50,410 nt of DNA from NCBI GenBank assembly GCA_046153875.1, contig JBJXFE010000051.1, positions 1 to 50,410 of the forward strand, given 5' to 3'. Origin of the DNA: JBJXFE01 sp046153875 (GTDB lineage: Bacteria; Planctomycetota; Phycisphaerae; Phycisphaerales; UBA1924). Below are positions 7,937 through 15,219 of the stretch, piece by piece (the first letter of the stretch is position 1; every line of letters begins with the position of its first letter). The notes under the pieces are model-generated. The model saw only the letters and a program-made list of their open reading frames with translations, made no database searches and was not told the DNA's origin. The position numbers and the translations under genes were made by a program.

Positions 7937-9056
7937 CGATCGGCACGTACGCGGCCCCGTGCGGGCCGACGTAGTTCGCCTTGGGGCGGAAGAGCCGGTT
8001 GTCCGAGAGCTGCTCGATGACGTGCCCGGCCCAGCCCGCGATGCGTGACATCGCGAACATCGGCGTGAACAGGTCCAGTTTCAGCCCGATGCAGTGGTAC
8101 GTCGTCGCGGAGTAGAAATCAACGTTGGGGTAGATCCCCTTGGTCGCCACCTCGCGTTTCATGATCTCCTCGATCTTCGCCGACTTCTCGAAGAGCGCAT
8201 GGTTGCCCGTGTCCGTCGCGAGCTGCCTGGCCAGCGTCTTGAGGAACGTGGCCCGCGGGTCGTAGGCCTTGTAGACCCGGTGCCCGAAACCCATGATCCG
8301 CTCCTTGCGGGCGAGCTTGCCGGTGACATACGGCTCGACCGCGTCGAGGCTCGGGATCTCCCCGAGCATCTCCATCACCTCCTCGTTGGCCCCCCCGTGC
8401 AGCGGACCGCGCAGGCTCCCGACCGCCGCCGTGATCGCCGAGTACATGTCGCTGAGCGTGGACGCGACGACGCGGGCGGTGAACGTCGAGTTGTTCAGCC
8501 CGTGGTCCGCGTGCAGGATCATGCAGACGTCGAACGCCTTCGACATCGTCGGAGTCGGCAACTGCCCGTTGAGCATCCAGAGGAAGTTCTGGGCGAACGA
8601 CAGGTCGGCCCGCGGCTCCACCAGCGGGAGCCCGCGCCGGTAGCGGTCGAACCAAGCCACGATCGCGGGCGCCTGGGCCAGGATGTTCAGTGCTTTCTCG
8701 CGGGCGCTGGGCAGATCCACCGCGTTCGGGTCCGCGTCGTGCATCGCCAGCCCGGAGATCGCTGTGCGCAGCACGTGCATCGGCTGGGCGTCCTTGGGCA
8801 GGGCGAGCAGCCGCTCCTTCATGCCCGCGGGCGGCGTGTACCGCGACCGGAGCTGCTTCGAGAACGTGTCGAGCTCGCCCCGCGTCGGCAGCCGCGTGTT
8901 CCAGAGCAGGAACACGGTCTCCTCGAAGGTCGAGTTGCGGGCGAGGTCGTCGATGGCGATGCCGACGTACTCCAGGACGCCCTTCTCGCCGTCGATGAAC
9001 GACATCTTCGTTTCGGCGGCGACGACACCCTCGAGGCCTCTGGCGAACTGGCTCAT
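7926..9056 (-). CDS. gltA: Citrate synthase
   Basis: Condenses acetyl-CoA and oxaloacetate to citrate, entry step of the TCA cycle. At 376 residues it matches the short Gram-positive/archaeal-type family. Seen: N-terminal GLEGVVAAETKMSFIDGEKGVLEYVG, the active-site region HADHGLNNSTFTARVV, GSLRGPLHGGANEEVMEML with an active-site His, GFGHRVYKAYDPRA with the second, and NVDFYSATTYHCIGL with the catalytic Asp. Start: the frame runs on upstream, but the ATG at 9056 begins MSQFARGLEGVV, as homologues do, and a good promoter sits about 110 bases upstream. Convergent with the kinase gene. Confidence 0.96.
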   Translation of the reverse strand: MSQFARGLEGVVAAETKMSFIDGEKGVLEYVGIAIDDLARNSTFEETVFLLWNTRLPTRGELDTFSKQLRSRYTPPAGMKERLLALPKDAQPMHVLRTAISGLAMHDADPNAVDLPSAREKALNILAQAPAIVAWFDRYRRGLPLVEPRADLSFAQNFLWMLNGQLPTPTMSKAFDVCMILHADHGLNNSTFTARVVASTLSDMYSAITAAVGSLRGPLHGGANEEVMEMLGEIPSLDAVEPYVTGKLARKERIMGFGHRVYKAYDPRATFLKTLARQLATDTGNHALFEKSAKIEEIMKREVATKGIYPNVDFYSATTYHCIGLKLDLFTPMFAMSRIAGWAGHVIEQLSDNRLFRPKANYVGPHGAAYVPIDRR

Positions 9057-9164
9057 GCGATCCACGCTCCCGGCACGCTCAACCCGCCGCGCACACCGGC
9101 GCCGATCGCTCGATCGACCGCCGCGGCCTGTCCCGCGTGCTCCGCTCCCCCGGGTGAGGGCGGA

Positions 9165-9193
9165 ACTATAGAGGCGAAGCTTGGACGCCGCAA
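9165..9193 (-). promoter_or_regulatory. Sigma-70-type promoter of gltA
   Basis: On the minus strand TTGCGG (9193-9188), 17-bp spacer, TATAGT (9170-9165). The predicted start near 9158 gives a leader of roughly 100 bases before gltA. Confidence 0.6.
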
Positions 9194-9252
9194 TCGCCGC
9201 GGAGTCCCCATCCGCCGTCGCGGTCCGGACCGCCCCGGGGATCAAGGGGAAG

Positions 9253-9258
9253 TACCAT
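9253..9258 (+). promoter_or_regulatory. -10 box for a leaderless rhomboid transcript
   Basis: TACCAT followed by exactly six bases (all C) and GTG at 9265; this decides the rhomboid start. Confidence 0.5.
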
Positions 9259-9264
9259 CCCCCC

Positions 9265-10419
9265 GTGATCATCCCCTTGGGAACCGACCGACCCCTGCGC
9301 CGGCCCACGCTGGTCAACCACGCCCTGATCGCGGCCAACGTGGCCGTGTTTCTGGGCCAGGTCTTCGTCGAACGGTTCGCGCCCGACCGTGCCGGGGAGA
9401 TCTTCGCCGAGCTGACTCTTGATCCCAGGAACGTCCTGCCGTGGACCCTGCTTACCCACGCGTTTCTCCACGGCGGGGCCCTTCACCTGCTCGGCAACAT
9501 GGTCTTCCTGTGGTCGTTCGGGGCGAACGTCGAGGACCGCTTCGGACGCATCGGGTACACGGTGTTCTACCTCCTCGGCGCGCTGGCGGCGGGCGGGCTG
9601 CACGCGCTCTTTGATCCGCATCCCGTCGTCGGCGCCTCCGGCGCCATCGCCGCCGTGACCGGCGCCTACCTCGTCCTCTTCCCCCACACCATCATCCGAT
9701 GCTTCGTCTGGTTCTTCCTCATCGGCGTCTACGGCATCCCGGCGTTGTGGTTCATCGGAGGGCAGATCGCGTACAACGTGCTGATGCAGGGCTCGGGGTT
9801 CACCGGGAACGTGGCGGTACTCGCCCACCTGGGGGGCTACGGCTTCGGCATCGCGGTCGCGCTCGCGCTCCTGGCGACGCGCATCCTGCCGCGCGAGCCC
9901 TACGACCTTTTCACCCTCTCGCGCCAGGCCGCCCGCCGCCGCCAGTTCCGCGAGATCGCGTACCAGCGCGACCGGACCGCCCGCGAGGGGATCAACCCCG
10001 ACCTGGCCCGCGTCAAGCTCGATCCTCAGAAATCCGACGCGATCGCGACCGCGCGGGCGGCGGTTGCTTCGGCGGTGTCCTCGGGCGACCCTTCCGCCGC
10101 CGCCGCCGCATACCGCCGTCTGCTGGAAGACAGCGGCGTCGGCGCCGCGCTGCTCAACCGTCGCGCCCAGTACGACCTGGCCAACTACCTTTTCCAGTCC
10201 GGCGACCACCAGACCGCTGCCACCGCCTACGACCTGTTCCTCAAGGGTTACCCGACCGACTCCGAGCTGCCGACCGTGCGACTGATGCTCGGGCTTATCA
10301 ATGCGCGGTACCTCAACGACCCGATCCGCGCCAAGCAGGAGATCAATGCCGCCATGGCGGGCCTGCCGGAGGGCGACAATCTCGCCCTCGCGCGCGAGCT
10401 GCTCGCCGAACTGGGCTAA
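9265..10419 (+). CDS. Rhomboid-family intramembrane serine protease with C-terminal repeat domain
   Basis: Membrane protease cleaving within or near transmembrane helices. 384 residues. Hydrophobic helices begin at NHALIAANVAVFLGQVF; HAFLHGGALHLLGNMVFLW is the HxxxN loop region; VVGASGAIAAVTGAYLVLFP holds the GxSG nucleophile Ser125; VLAHLGGYGFGIAVAL holds the catalytic His188. Residues from about 240 on are soluble and helical, with alternating Ala-rich pairs (AAAYRRLLEDSGVGAALLNRRAQYDLANYLF) resembling TPRs. Start: the frame reaches TTG at 9181, but VIIPLGTDRPLRRPT at GTG 9265 looks like the family N-terminus and has TACCAT six bases upstream. Substrate unknown. Confidence 0.9.
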   Translation: MIIPLGTDRPLRRPTLVNHALIAANVAVFLGQVFVERFAPDRAGEIFAELTLDPRNVLPWTLLTHAFLHGGALHLLGNMVFLWSFGANVEDRFGRIGYTVFYLLGALAAGGLHALFDPHPVVGASGAIAAVTGAYLVLFPHTIIRCFVWFFLIGVYGIPALWFIGGQIAYNVLMQGSGFTGNVAVLAHLGGYGFGIAVALALLATRILPREPYDLFTLSRQAARRRQFREIAYQRDRTAREGINPDLARVKLDPQKSDAIATARAAVASAVSSGDPSAAAAAYRRLLEDSGVGAALLNRRAQYDLANYLFQSGDHQTAATAYDLFLKGYPTDSELPTVRLMLGLINARYLNDPIRAKQEINAAMAGLPEGDNLALARELLAELG

Positions 10420-10422
10420 GGT
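10417..10422 (+). promoter_or_regulatory. -10 box for a leaderless trpF transcript
   Basis: TAAGGT, overlapping the rhomboid stop codon, six bases before the trpF ATG at 10429. Confidence 0.45.
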
Positions 10423-10428
10423 CAGCCG

Positions 10429-11085
10429 ATGCCCGCCGGACCTCCACCAGCACAGCCGACGCGGACCCGGATCAAGGTCTGCGGCATCCGTACCGCCGAC
10501 GCGGCCCTCGCGGCCACCGACGCCGGGGCCGACGCGATCGGGTTCCTCTTCGTCACATCGTCGCCTCGGTTCATCGAGCCCGAGGATGCCGCCGCCATCA
10601 TGCTCGGCCTGCCGCCCTTCACAGCGACGGTCGGCGTGTTCATGAACGCCTCCGCGAACGCCTTCACGGACATCGAAGAAGCCTGCCCGACCTCCCACAC
10701 GCAGTTGCACGGGTCCGAGGACGAGGACCTGGTCAGCCAGTGCGGGCCCGCGATCAAGGCCGTGCGGTACGCGCGCGACACCATCGAACGCGACCTGGCC
10801 CGCTGGGACCGGTGCAACGACGTGGAGGCGATCCTGATCGACGGCCCCGCGCCCGGGCAGGGGGTTCCCTTCGAGTGGTCCGATCTGGCACCCTTCGTGC
10901 GGGGGCTCGCCAAGCCCGTGTTTCTCGCGGGCGGCCTGACCCCGGACAACGTCGCCGCGGCCATCCGCGTCGTCCGACCGTACGCCGTCGACGTGTCCAG
11001 CGGCGTCGAATCGTCGCGCGGCGTGAAGGACGCCGCACTGATCCGCGCCTTCTGCGACGCCGTGCGTGCCGCGGATCGGGGTTGA
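10429..11085 (+). CDS. trpF: Phosphoribosylanthranilate isomerase
   Basis: Third step of tryptophan synthesis: isomerises phosphoribosylanthranilate to CdRP. A 218-residue TIM barrel. Seen: RIKVCGIRTADAALAATDAGADAIGF with catalytic Cys18, SPRFIEPEDA, TVGVFMN, QLHGSEDEDL, the Asp-containing LIDGPAPGQG, FLAGGLTPDNVAAAI and VDVSSGVESSRGVKD, the phosphate-binding end of the barrel. It follows the rhomboid gene by nine bases but has its own TAAGGT box six bases before the ATG. No other trp gene is nearby, so tryptophan genes are scattered in this genome. It converges on aroK with one base between stops. Confidence 0.95.
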   Translation: MPAGPPPAQPTRTRIKVCGIRTADAALAATDAGADAIGFLFVTSSPRFIEPEDAAAIMLGLPPFTATVGVFMNASANAFTDIEEACPTSHTQLHGSEDEDLVSQCGPAIKAVRYARDTIERDLARWDRCNDVEAILIDGPAPGQGVPFEWSDLAPFVRGLAKPVFLAGGLTPDNVAAAIRVVRPYAVDVSSGVESSRGVKDAALIRAFCDAVRAADRG

Positions 11086-11086
11086 A

Positions 11087-11620
11087 TCACGATGCGGCGC
11101 GAACGACCTCGTCCGCCGCGACCTCGATCGTCATCGCGCCCGTCTCGATCACGTCATCGGCGATCTCCCGGAACAGCGGGTCGCGCTGGGCGAGAACAGC
11201 ATCGATCTCCGCCAGCGGGTCCGCCCCGGTGAGGCTCGGGCGGGTTGAGAGATCACTGGCCGCGAGCCGTGCCCGCAGCGTCGGCGCGTCGGCTTCCAGA
11301 TAGACAACCCGCGAGCGGCCCGCCTCGCGTTCCCGCCGGAGCAGGTCGGCCGCGCCCGGCGCTGTCGGCGTCCCGCCTCCCAGCGCGATCACCCGCCCGT
11401 CGCCCGCCATCGCCGCCGCGAGCGCCGCGGCTTCGGCCCGCCGGAACGCTTTCTCGCCGTGTTTCGTCCACGCCTCCGCGACGCGCGCGGCGCCCAGCGA
11501 CAGCGCCGTCGCGTCGTCCAGATCAACAAACGGCCGTGCCAGGCGCTCGGCCACCAGGCGACCCACGGTCGTCTTGCCCGAGCCCCGCAGGCCGATGAGC
11601 ACGATATTCAAGGCGGACAC
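11087..11620 (-). CDS. aroK: Shikimate kinase
   Basis: Phosphorylates shikimate at O3 with ATP, fifth step of the chorismate pathway. 177 residues, normal length. Walker A is GLRGSGKTT (residues 10-18); the shikimate-binding region is FVDLDDATAL; then EKAFRRAEAAAL and GGGTPTAPG (the Gly-rich binding loop). R-S-R-VVYLEADAPTLRARL and RPSLTG form the lid and adenine region. The GTG start at 11620 is directly adjacent to the efp stop at 11621, so it is co-transcribed and probably translationally coupled to efp. Putting aroK beside trpF on the other strand may be chance. Confidence 0.93.
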   Translation of the reverse strand: MSALNIVLIGLRGSGKTTVGRLVAERLARPFVDLDDATALSLGAARVAEAWTKHGEKAFRRAEAAALAAAMAGDGRVIALGGGTPTAPGAADLLRREREAGRSRVVYLEADAPTLRARLAASDLSTRPSLTGADPLAEIDAVLAQRDPLFREIADDVIETGAMTIEVAADEVVRAAS

Positions 11621-12175
11621 TCAGGCCCGGCTCTGGTACTCGCCGTTGGCCGTGTTGATCCGGATTTTCTCGCCCACCGCGATGAACTCCGGCACGCGGG
11701 TCTTGAATCCGGTCTCCAGCGTCGCTTCTTTCAGCCGATTGGTCGCGGTCGCGCCCTTGATGCCCGGCGGCGTGTCCTTGACGACCAGGTCCACCGTCGG
11801 CGGTACTTCGAGCGTCACGGGGTTGCCGTCCGAGCACAGCACCACGCAGTGCATGTTCGGGATCATGTACATCAGCGCGTCGCCGAGCACGTCGACCGGG
11901 ACCACGATCTGGTCGTAGGTCTCCGAGTCCATGAACGTCGCCCCCGACGAGTCGCTGTAGAGGTACTCCATCTGCCGGCGATCCAGCTCGGCCACCTCGA
12001 CGTCGTCGGCGGGGTTGAAACGCCGTGAGAGCGTCTTGTTCGCCACCACGTCCTTGTAGGTCAACTGGACGAACGCGCGGAGGTTCCCCGGCGTGCGGTG
12101 CTCGTTAAGCGTGACGACGCAGAGCTTGCCGTCGATTCTCACGCCGAGCCCGGGTCGAAGATCGATCGCTTTCAT
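11621..12175 (-). CDS. efp: Translation elongation factor P
   Basis: Relieves ribosome stalling at polyproline stretches. 184 residues in three domains: KOW-like N-domain (DLRPGLGVRIDGKLCVV), the tip loop EHRTPGNLRAFVQ, then two OB domains with RRQMEYLYSDSSGATFMDSE and VVLCSDGNPVTLEVPP; GATATNRLKEATLETGF is the family signature near the C-terminus. Odd: the tip residue that is a modified Lys or Arg in well-studied EF-Ps aligns with Asn31 here. Start: a long frame continues upstream into unrelated sequence; MKAIDLRPG at 12175 is the family N-terminus. A TACGAT box on the minus strand at 12221-12216 would give a leader of about 35 bases. Confidence 0.95.
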   Translation of the reverse strand: MKAIDLRPGLGVRIDGKLCVVTLNEHRTPGNLRAFVQLTYKDVVANKTLSRRFNPADDVEVAELDRRQMEYLYSDSSGATFMDSETYDQIVVPVDVLGDALMYMIPNMHCVVLCSDGNPVTLEVPPTVDLVVKDTPPGIKGATATNRLKEATLETGFKTRVPEFIAVGEKIRINTANGEYQSRA

Positions 12176-12215
12176 GGTTCGGTCTCTGTGTGTATGCGCA
12201 CTGCGGGGGGCCGAC

Positions 12216-12267
12216 ATCGTAGCCGCCGAACCGTGCGGTTTCGCCGCGAACGAGCCCGACATATGAT
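12216..12267. promoter_or_regulatory. Divergent -10 boxes for efp and the metallo-hydrolase gene
   Basis: Minus strand TACGAT (12221-12216) points at efp; plus strand TATGAT (12262-12267) points at the metallo-hydrolase gene 44 bases further on. The -35 elements are not clear. Confidence 0.4.
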
Positions 12268-12310
12268 GGTTGTGAGTCACGACGACCACCACGAGCACGG
12301 AGGCACGCCC

Positions 12311-13312
12311 ATGAACGTCACCCGGCGCGAGTTCGTCACGACGGCCCTGGCTGCCGCGGGCGGAGCCGCGCTGGGCCGCGGCGCGTTCGCCGCGTGGCGC
12401 CCCGCGACGCGGGCCGAAACGTACTTCGACTGGAAGAAGGCCGCCGACGGCGTCCACGTCGCCTTCGGCGAAGGCGGCAACACCATGGTCGTCCTCGCCG
12501 CCGACGCCGCGCTCCTCGTGGACTGCAAGAACGCGCCCTTCGGCCAGGCGCTGCGCCGCGAGGCGACGGGGCTGGGTGCCAAGCTTTCGCTGGTCGTCAA
12601 CACGCACCACCACGCCGACCACACGGGCGGCAACACCGCCTTCACGAACGACCTGATCGTCACGGCCCATGAGAAAGCCCGCCCCCGCGTCCTGGCGCAG
12701 ACCGAGCGCTACCTGGGCATGATCAAGAATGGTGTGGCGACCGTGGCGAAGTCCACGTCGCCCGCGGCGCCGCAGGTTCTCGAGGACGCCAAGGCTCTCG
12801 CCGAACGCGTCGCGTCGATCCGTCCCGAGGACTTCGCCCCGACCCGCACCGTCGGCGATCACGAGGAGCTCGAAGTCGGCGGCGTCACCATCGCCACGCA
12901 CCACTTCGGGCCCGGGCACACCGACAACGATCTGGCCGTCCACCTGCCGAAGCTCAACGTCATTCACGCCGGCGACCTCCTCTTCCACCGCATGTACCCC
13001 TTCTGGGACGCGGACGGCGGCGTCAGCGGCCCGGGCTGGATCAAATCCCTCGAGGGGGTCCGCGACCTGTGCAACGCCACGACCGTCGTCGTGCCGGGGC
13101 ACGGCGAGTTGACCGATCGCGCGGGGGTCCAGGCCGCCATCGACGTTCACCAGAAGATCCGCGACCTGGCGGCGGCCGCCGTTGAGGCGAAAGTCCCCCG
13201 CGAGGAGTTCATCAAGACCAACCTCGTGGAGTTCGCGGAGTTCGGGCGGACGATGGCCAAGCCGCGCGTCTTCGGCGGCTGGTACGATCACGCAAGCCGC
13301 TCCGGCGGTTGA
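12311..13312 (+). CDS. Tat-exported metallo-beta-lactamase-fold hydrolase
   Basis: Probable metal-dependent hydrolase of 333 residues exported folded by the Tat system: the N-terminus MNVTRREFVTTALAAAGGAAL has the twin-arginine motif followed by an Ala-rich hydrophobic stretch. The metal motif NTHHHADHTGGN supplies His99, His101, Asp103 and His104; later ligands are in HHFGPGHTDNDLAVH and VIHAGDLLFHRMYPF, and VVPGHGE. The order resembles the SoxH/glyoxalase-II-like exported subgroup rather than antibiotic beta-lactamases; the substrate cannot be told. Start: ATG at 12311 has GGAGG eight bases upstream; the frame continues upstream without signal. The Acg-like gene follows 46 bases downstream, probably one operon. 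Confidence 0.88.
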   Translation: MNVTRREFVTTALAAAGGAALGRGAFAAWRPATRAETYFDWKKAADGVHVAFGEGGNTMVVLAADAALLVDCKNAPFGQALRREATGLGAKLSLVVNTHHHADHTGGNTAFTNDLIVTAHEKARPRVLAQTERYLGMIKNGVATVAKSTSPAAPQVLEDAKALAERVASIRPEDFAPTRTVGDHEELEVGGVTIATHHFGPGHTDNDLAVHLPKLNVIHAGDLLFHRMYPFWDADGGVSGPGWIKSLEGVRDLCNATTVVVPGHGELTDRAGVQAAIDVHQKIRDLAAAAVEAKVPREEFIKTNLVEFAEFGRTMAKPRVFGGWYDHASRSGG

Positions 13313-13358
13313 CGCCCACTCCGGGCGGGGCCGCCGACCCATCATGGGAGGGCCGGCC

Positions 13359-14408
13359 ATGTCGAACAGCGACGCTCTCGAGCCTTGGCGCATCGCGGCG
13401 ACGTCCTTCCCGGGGCACGATGCGCCCCCGGAGGCCCGGCTCCGGTTCATGATCGGCTACGCGATCCTCGCCCCCAGCGGGCACAACGCGCAGCCGTGGC
13501 TCTTCCGGATCGCCGGCGACCATCTGGAGTTGCTGGCCGATCGCACGCGGGCGCTCCCCGTGGTTGATCCGCACGACCGGGCGCTGACGATCGCGTGCGG
13601 GTCGGCGCTGTTCAACCTCCGCGTCGCGGCCCGTCACTTCGGCTACCAGGTCGGCGTGGAGCTCCTCCCCGACCCCGCGCGCCACGACCTGCTCGCCCGC
13701 GTCGCCCTCGGCGAACGCAAGACCTCGAACCACGCCGAGAACACGCTCTTCGTCGCCATCCCGAACCGCCGCACCAGCCGCGTCCCCTTCGAGCGCACGA
13801 CCGTGGACAAGAAAGTGATCGAACGGCTCGAAGCCGGCGCGGCCGCGGAGGGCGCGTGGTTCCGCGTCGTCAAGGAACGGCACGACCGCCACACCGTCGC
13901 GGACCTGATCGCCGACGGGGACCGCATGCAGTTCGCCGACAAGCGCTTCCGGCGCGAGCTGGCGTCGTGGCTCCACTCCAACCGCAGCCACACCCACGAC
14001 GGCATGCCCGGGTACGCCCTGGGGCACGGCGACCTCGTTTCGATGATCGAGCCCCTGGTCATCCGCACCTTTGACGTGGGCAAGGGCGTGGGGGCGAAGG
14101 ACCGCGACCTCGCGGAGCACTCGCCCGTACTGGCGGTAATCAGCACGTCCGGTGACGGCCCGGCGGACTGGCTTCGCGCCGGGCAGGCCCTGGAGCACGT
14201 CCTGCTCGAGGCCACCGCGGCGGGGCTCACGGCGTCGTTCCTCAACCAACCCATCGAGGTCGAGACCCTCCGGCCGCGCCTGGCAAAGCTCGTGGAACGC
14301 GCGGGCGACGCCTCGCTCGGTTTCCCGCAGGTGCTGCTCCGCATGGGGCGCGCCCCGGAGGTGAAGCCCATGCCGCGCCGGGCGGTGAGCGAGGTCGTGC
14401 GGAACTGA
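13359..14408 (+). CDS. Acg-family FMN-binding nitroreductase-like protein
   Basis: Flavin-binding protein of 349 residues with two nitroreductase-like halves, as in mycobacterial Acg. Seen: RFMIGYAILAPSGHNAQPWLFRI (FMN-binding N-terminal motif), IACGSALFNLRVAARHFGY, AIPNRRTSRVPFE, and in the second half AGQALEHVLLEATAAGLTASFLNQPIE followed by PQVLLRMGRAPEVKPMPRR. Acg proteins bind FMN but usually lack enzymatic activity, and may sequester flavin. Start: ATG at 13359 with GGGAGG upstream; an in-frame ATG at 13344 is the alternative. It follows the Tat metallo-hydrolase gene. Confidence 0.85.
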   Translation: MSNSDALEPWRIAATSFPGHDAPPEARLRFMIGYAILAPSGHNAQPWLFRIAGDHLELLADRTRALPVVDPHDRALTIACGSALFNLRVAARHFGYQVGVELLPDPARHDLLARVALGERKTSNHAENTLFVAIPNRRTSRVPFERTTVDKKVIERLEAGAAAEGAWFRVVKERHDRHTVADLIADGDRMQFADKRFRRELASWLHSNRSHTHDGMPGYALGHGDLVSMIEPLVIRTFDVGKGVGAKDRDLAEHSPVLAVISTSGDGPADWLRAGQALEHVLLEATAAGLTASFLNQPIEVETLRPRLAKLVERAGDASLGFPQVLLRMGRAPEVKPMPRRAVSEVVRN

Positions 14409-14420
14409 GACGCCGCGCGG

Positions 14421-14426
14421 TACGAT
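14421..14426 (+). promoter_or_regulatory. -10 box for a leaderless DUF3052-protein transcript
   Basis: TACGAT followed by six bases and ATG at 14433; no Shine-Dalgarno. Confidence 0.5.
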
Positions 14427-14432
14427 TCCGGC

Positions 14433-15218
14433 ATGACGCGGGTCATCGTCGTCCACTGGAACAAGCCCGAGGGCGACGACCGCGCCAAACGCCTGCGTGC
14501 CGCCGGTTACGAAGTCGCCGTGCTCCACGAGGCGAGCGGGGGGAAGCAGGCCCGCGCCTGGCGCGCCAATCCGCCCGATGCCTTCGTGATCGACCTGGCG
14601 CGCCTGCCGTCGCACGGGCGGGCCGTGGCCGGGTTCATCCGCGACACGAAGGCCACGCGCCCCAAGCCGATCGTGTTCGTCGGGGGCGAGGGTGAACCGC
14701 TGGCGAAGACGAAGAGACTCTTCCCCGACGCCGCGTACAGCACGTGGGGGCGGATCAAGGGGGACCTGAAGCACGCGCTCGCCCGCCCGCCGGCCGAGCC
14801 CGTCCGGCCCGGCGTGATGGGCGGGTACTCCGGCACGCCCCTGCCGAAAAAACTCGGCATCAAGCCCGACTCGGCCGTCGCGCTCCTGGGCGCACCGGAC
14901 GGATTCGGTACGACCCTCGGCACGCTGCCCGAGGGCGTCCGCGTTCTGACTCAGCCACGGGGAAGAGCGCGCACCGTCGTGCTCTTCGTCATGTCCAGCG
15001 CCGACCTGGCGAAGCGGTTCCCCGCGGCCCTCAAGGCGATGGACGATCCCGGGGCGCTCTGGATCGCCTGGCCCAAGAAAGCAAGCGGCGTCCCGTGCGA
15101 CATGGGCGAGCAGGACATCCGGGATTTCGGCCTGGCGCGCGGCCTGGTGGACTACAAGATCTGCGCGATCGACCACACGTGGTCCGGCCTGTGTTTCGCG
15201 CGCCGGCGCGCGACGTGA
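14433..15218 (+). CDS. Receiver-like domain fused to a DUF3052 domain
   Basis: 261 residues, cytoplasmic, function unknown. Residues 1-120 alternate strands and helices like a response-regulator or flavodoxin-like Rossmannoid domain (VIVVHWNKPEGDDRAKRLRAAGYEV, then DAFVIDLARLPSHGRAVAGFIR and PIVFVGGE), but acidic residues for a full phospho-site are incomplete, so it may be a non-phosphorylated receiver. From about 128 on is DUF3052: GYSGTPLPKKLGIKPDSAVALLGAPDGF, ALWIAWPKKASG and VDYKICAIDHTWSGLCF, including the nearly invariant WPK and DxTWS motifs. It runs to within one base of the corA stop on the other strand. Confidence 0.75.
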   Translation: MTRVIVVHWNKPEGDDRAKRLRAAGYEVAVLHEASGGKQARAWRANPPDAFVIDLARLPSHGRAVAGFIRDTKATRPKPIVFVGGEGEPLAKTKRLFPDAAYSTWGRIKGDLKHALARPPAEPVRPGVMGGYSGTPLPKKLGIKPDSAVALLGAPDGFGTTLGTLPEGVRVLTQPRGRARTVVLFVMSSADLAKRFPAALKAMDDPGALWIAWPKKASGVPCDMGEQDIRDFGLARGLVDYKICAIDHTWSGLCFARRRAT

Positions 15219-15219
15219 T

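Noticed and set aside
9181..9264. TTG start for the rhomboid protease
   Set aside because: Its codons overlap the -35/-10 region of divergent gltA, while GTG 9265 has TACCAT six bases upstream and a family-like N-terminus.
12311..13312. Antibiotic-resistance metallo-beta-lactamase
   Set aside because: HxHxDH is common to the whole fold; the Tat signal and neighbour genes do not indicate a resistance enzyme.
12176..13450. Upstream extension of the efp frame
   Set aside because: The extra residues are antisense to the Tat metallo-hydrolase gene and match nothing. EF-P homologues begin at MKAIDLRPG.
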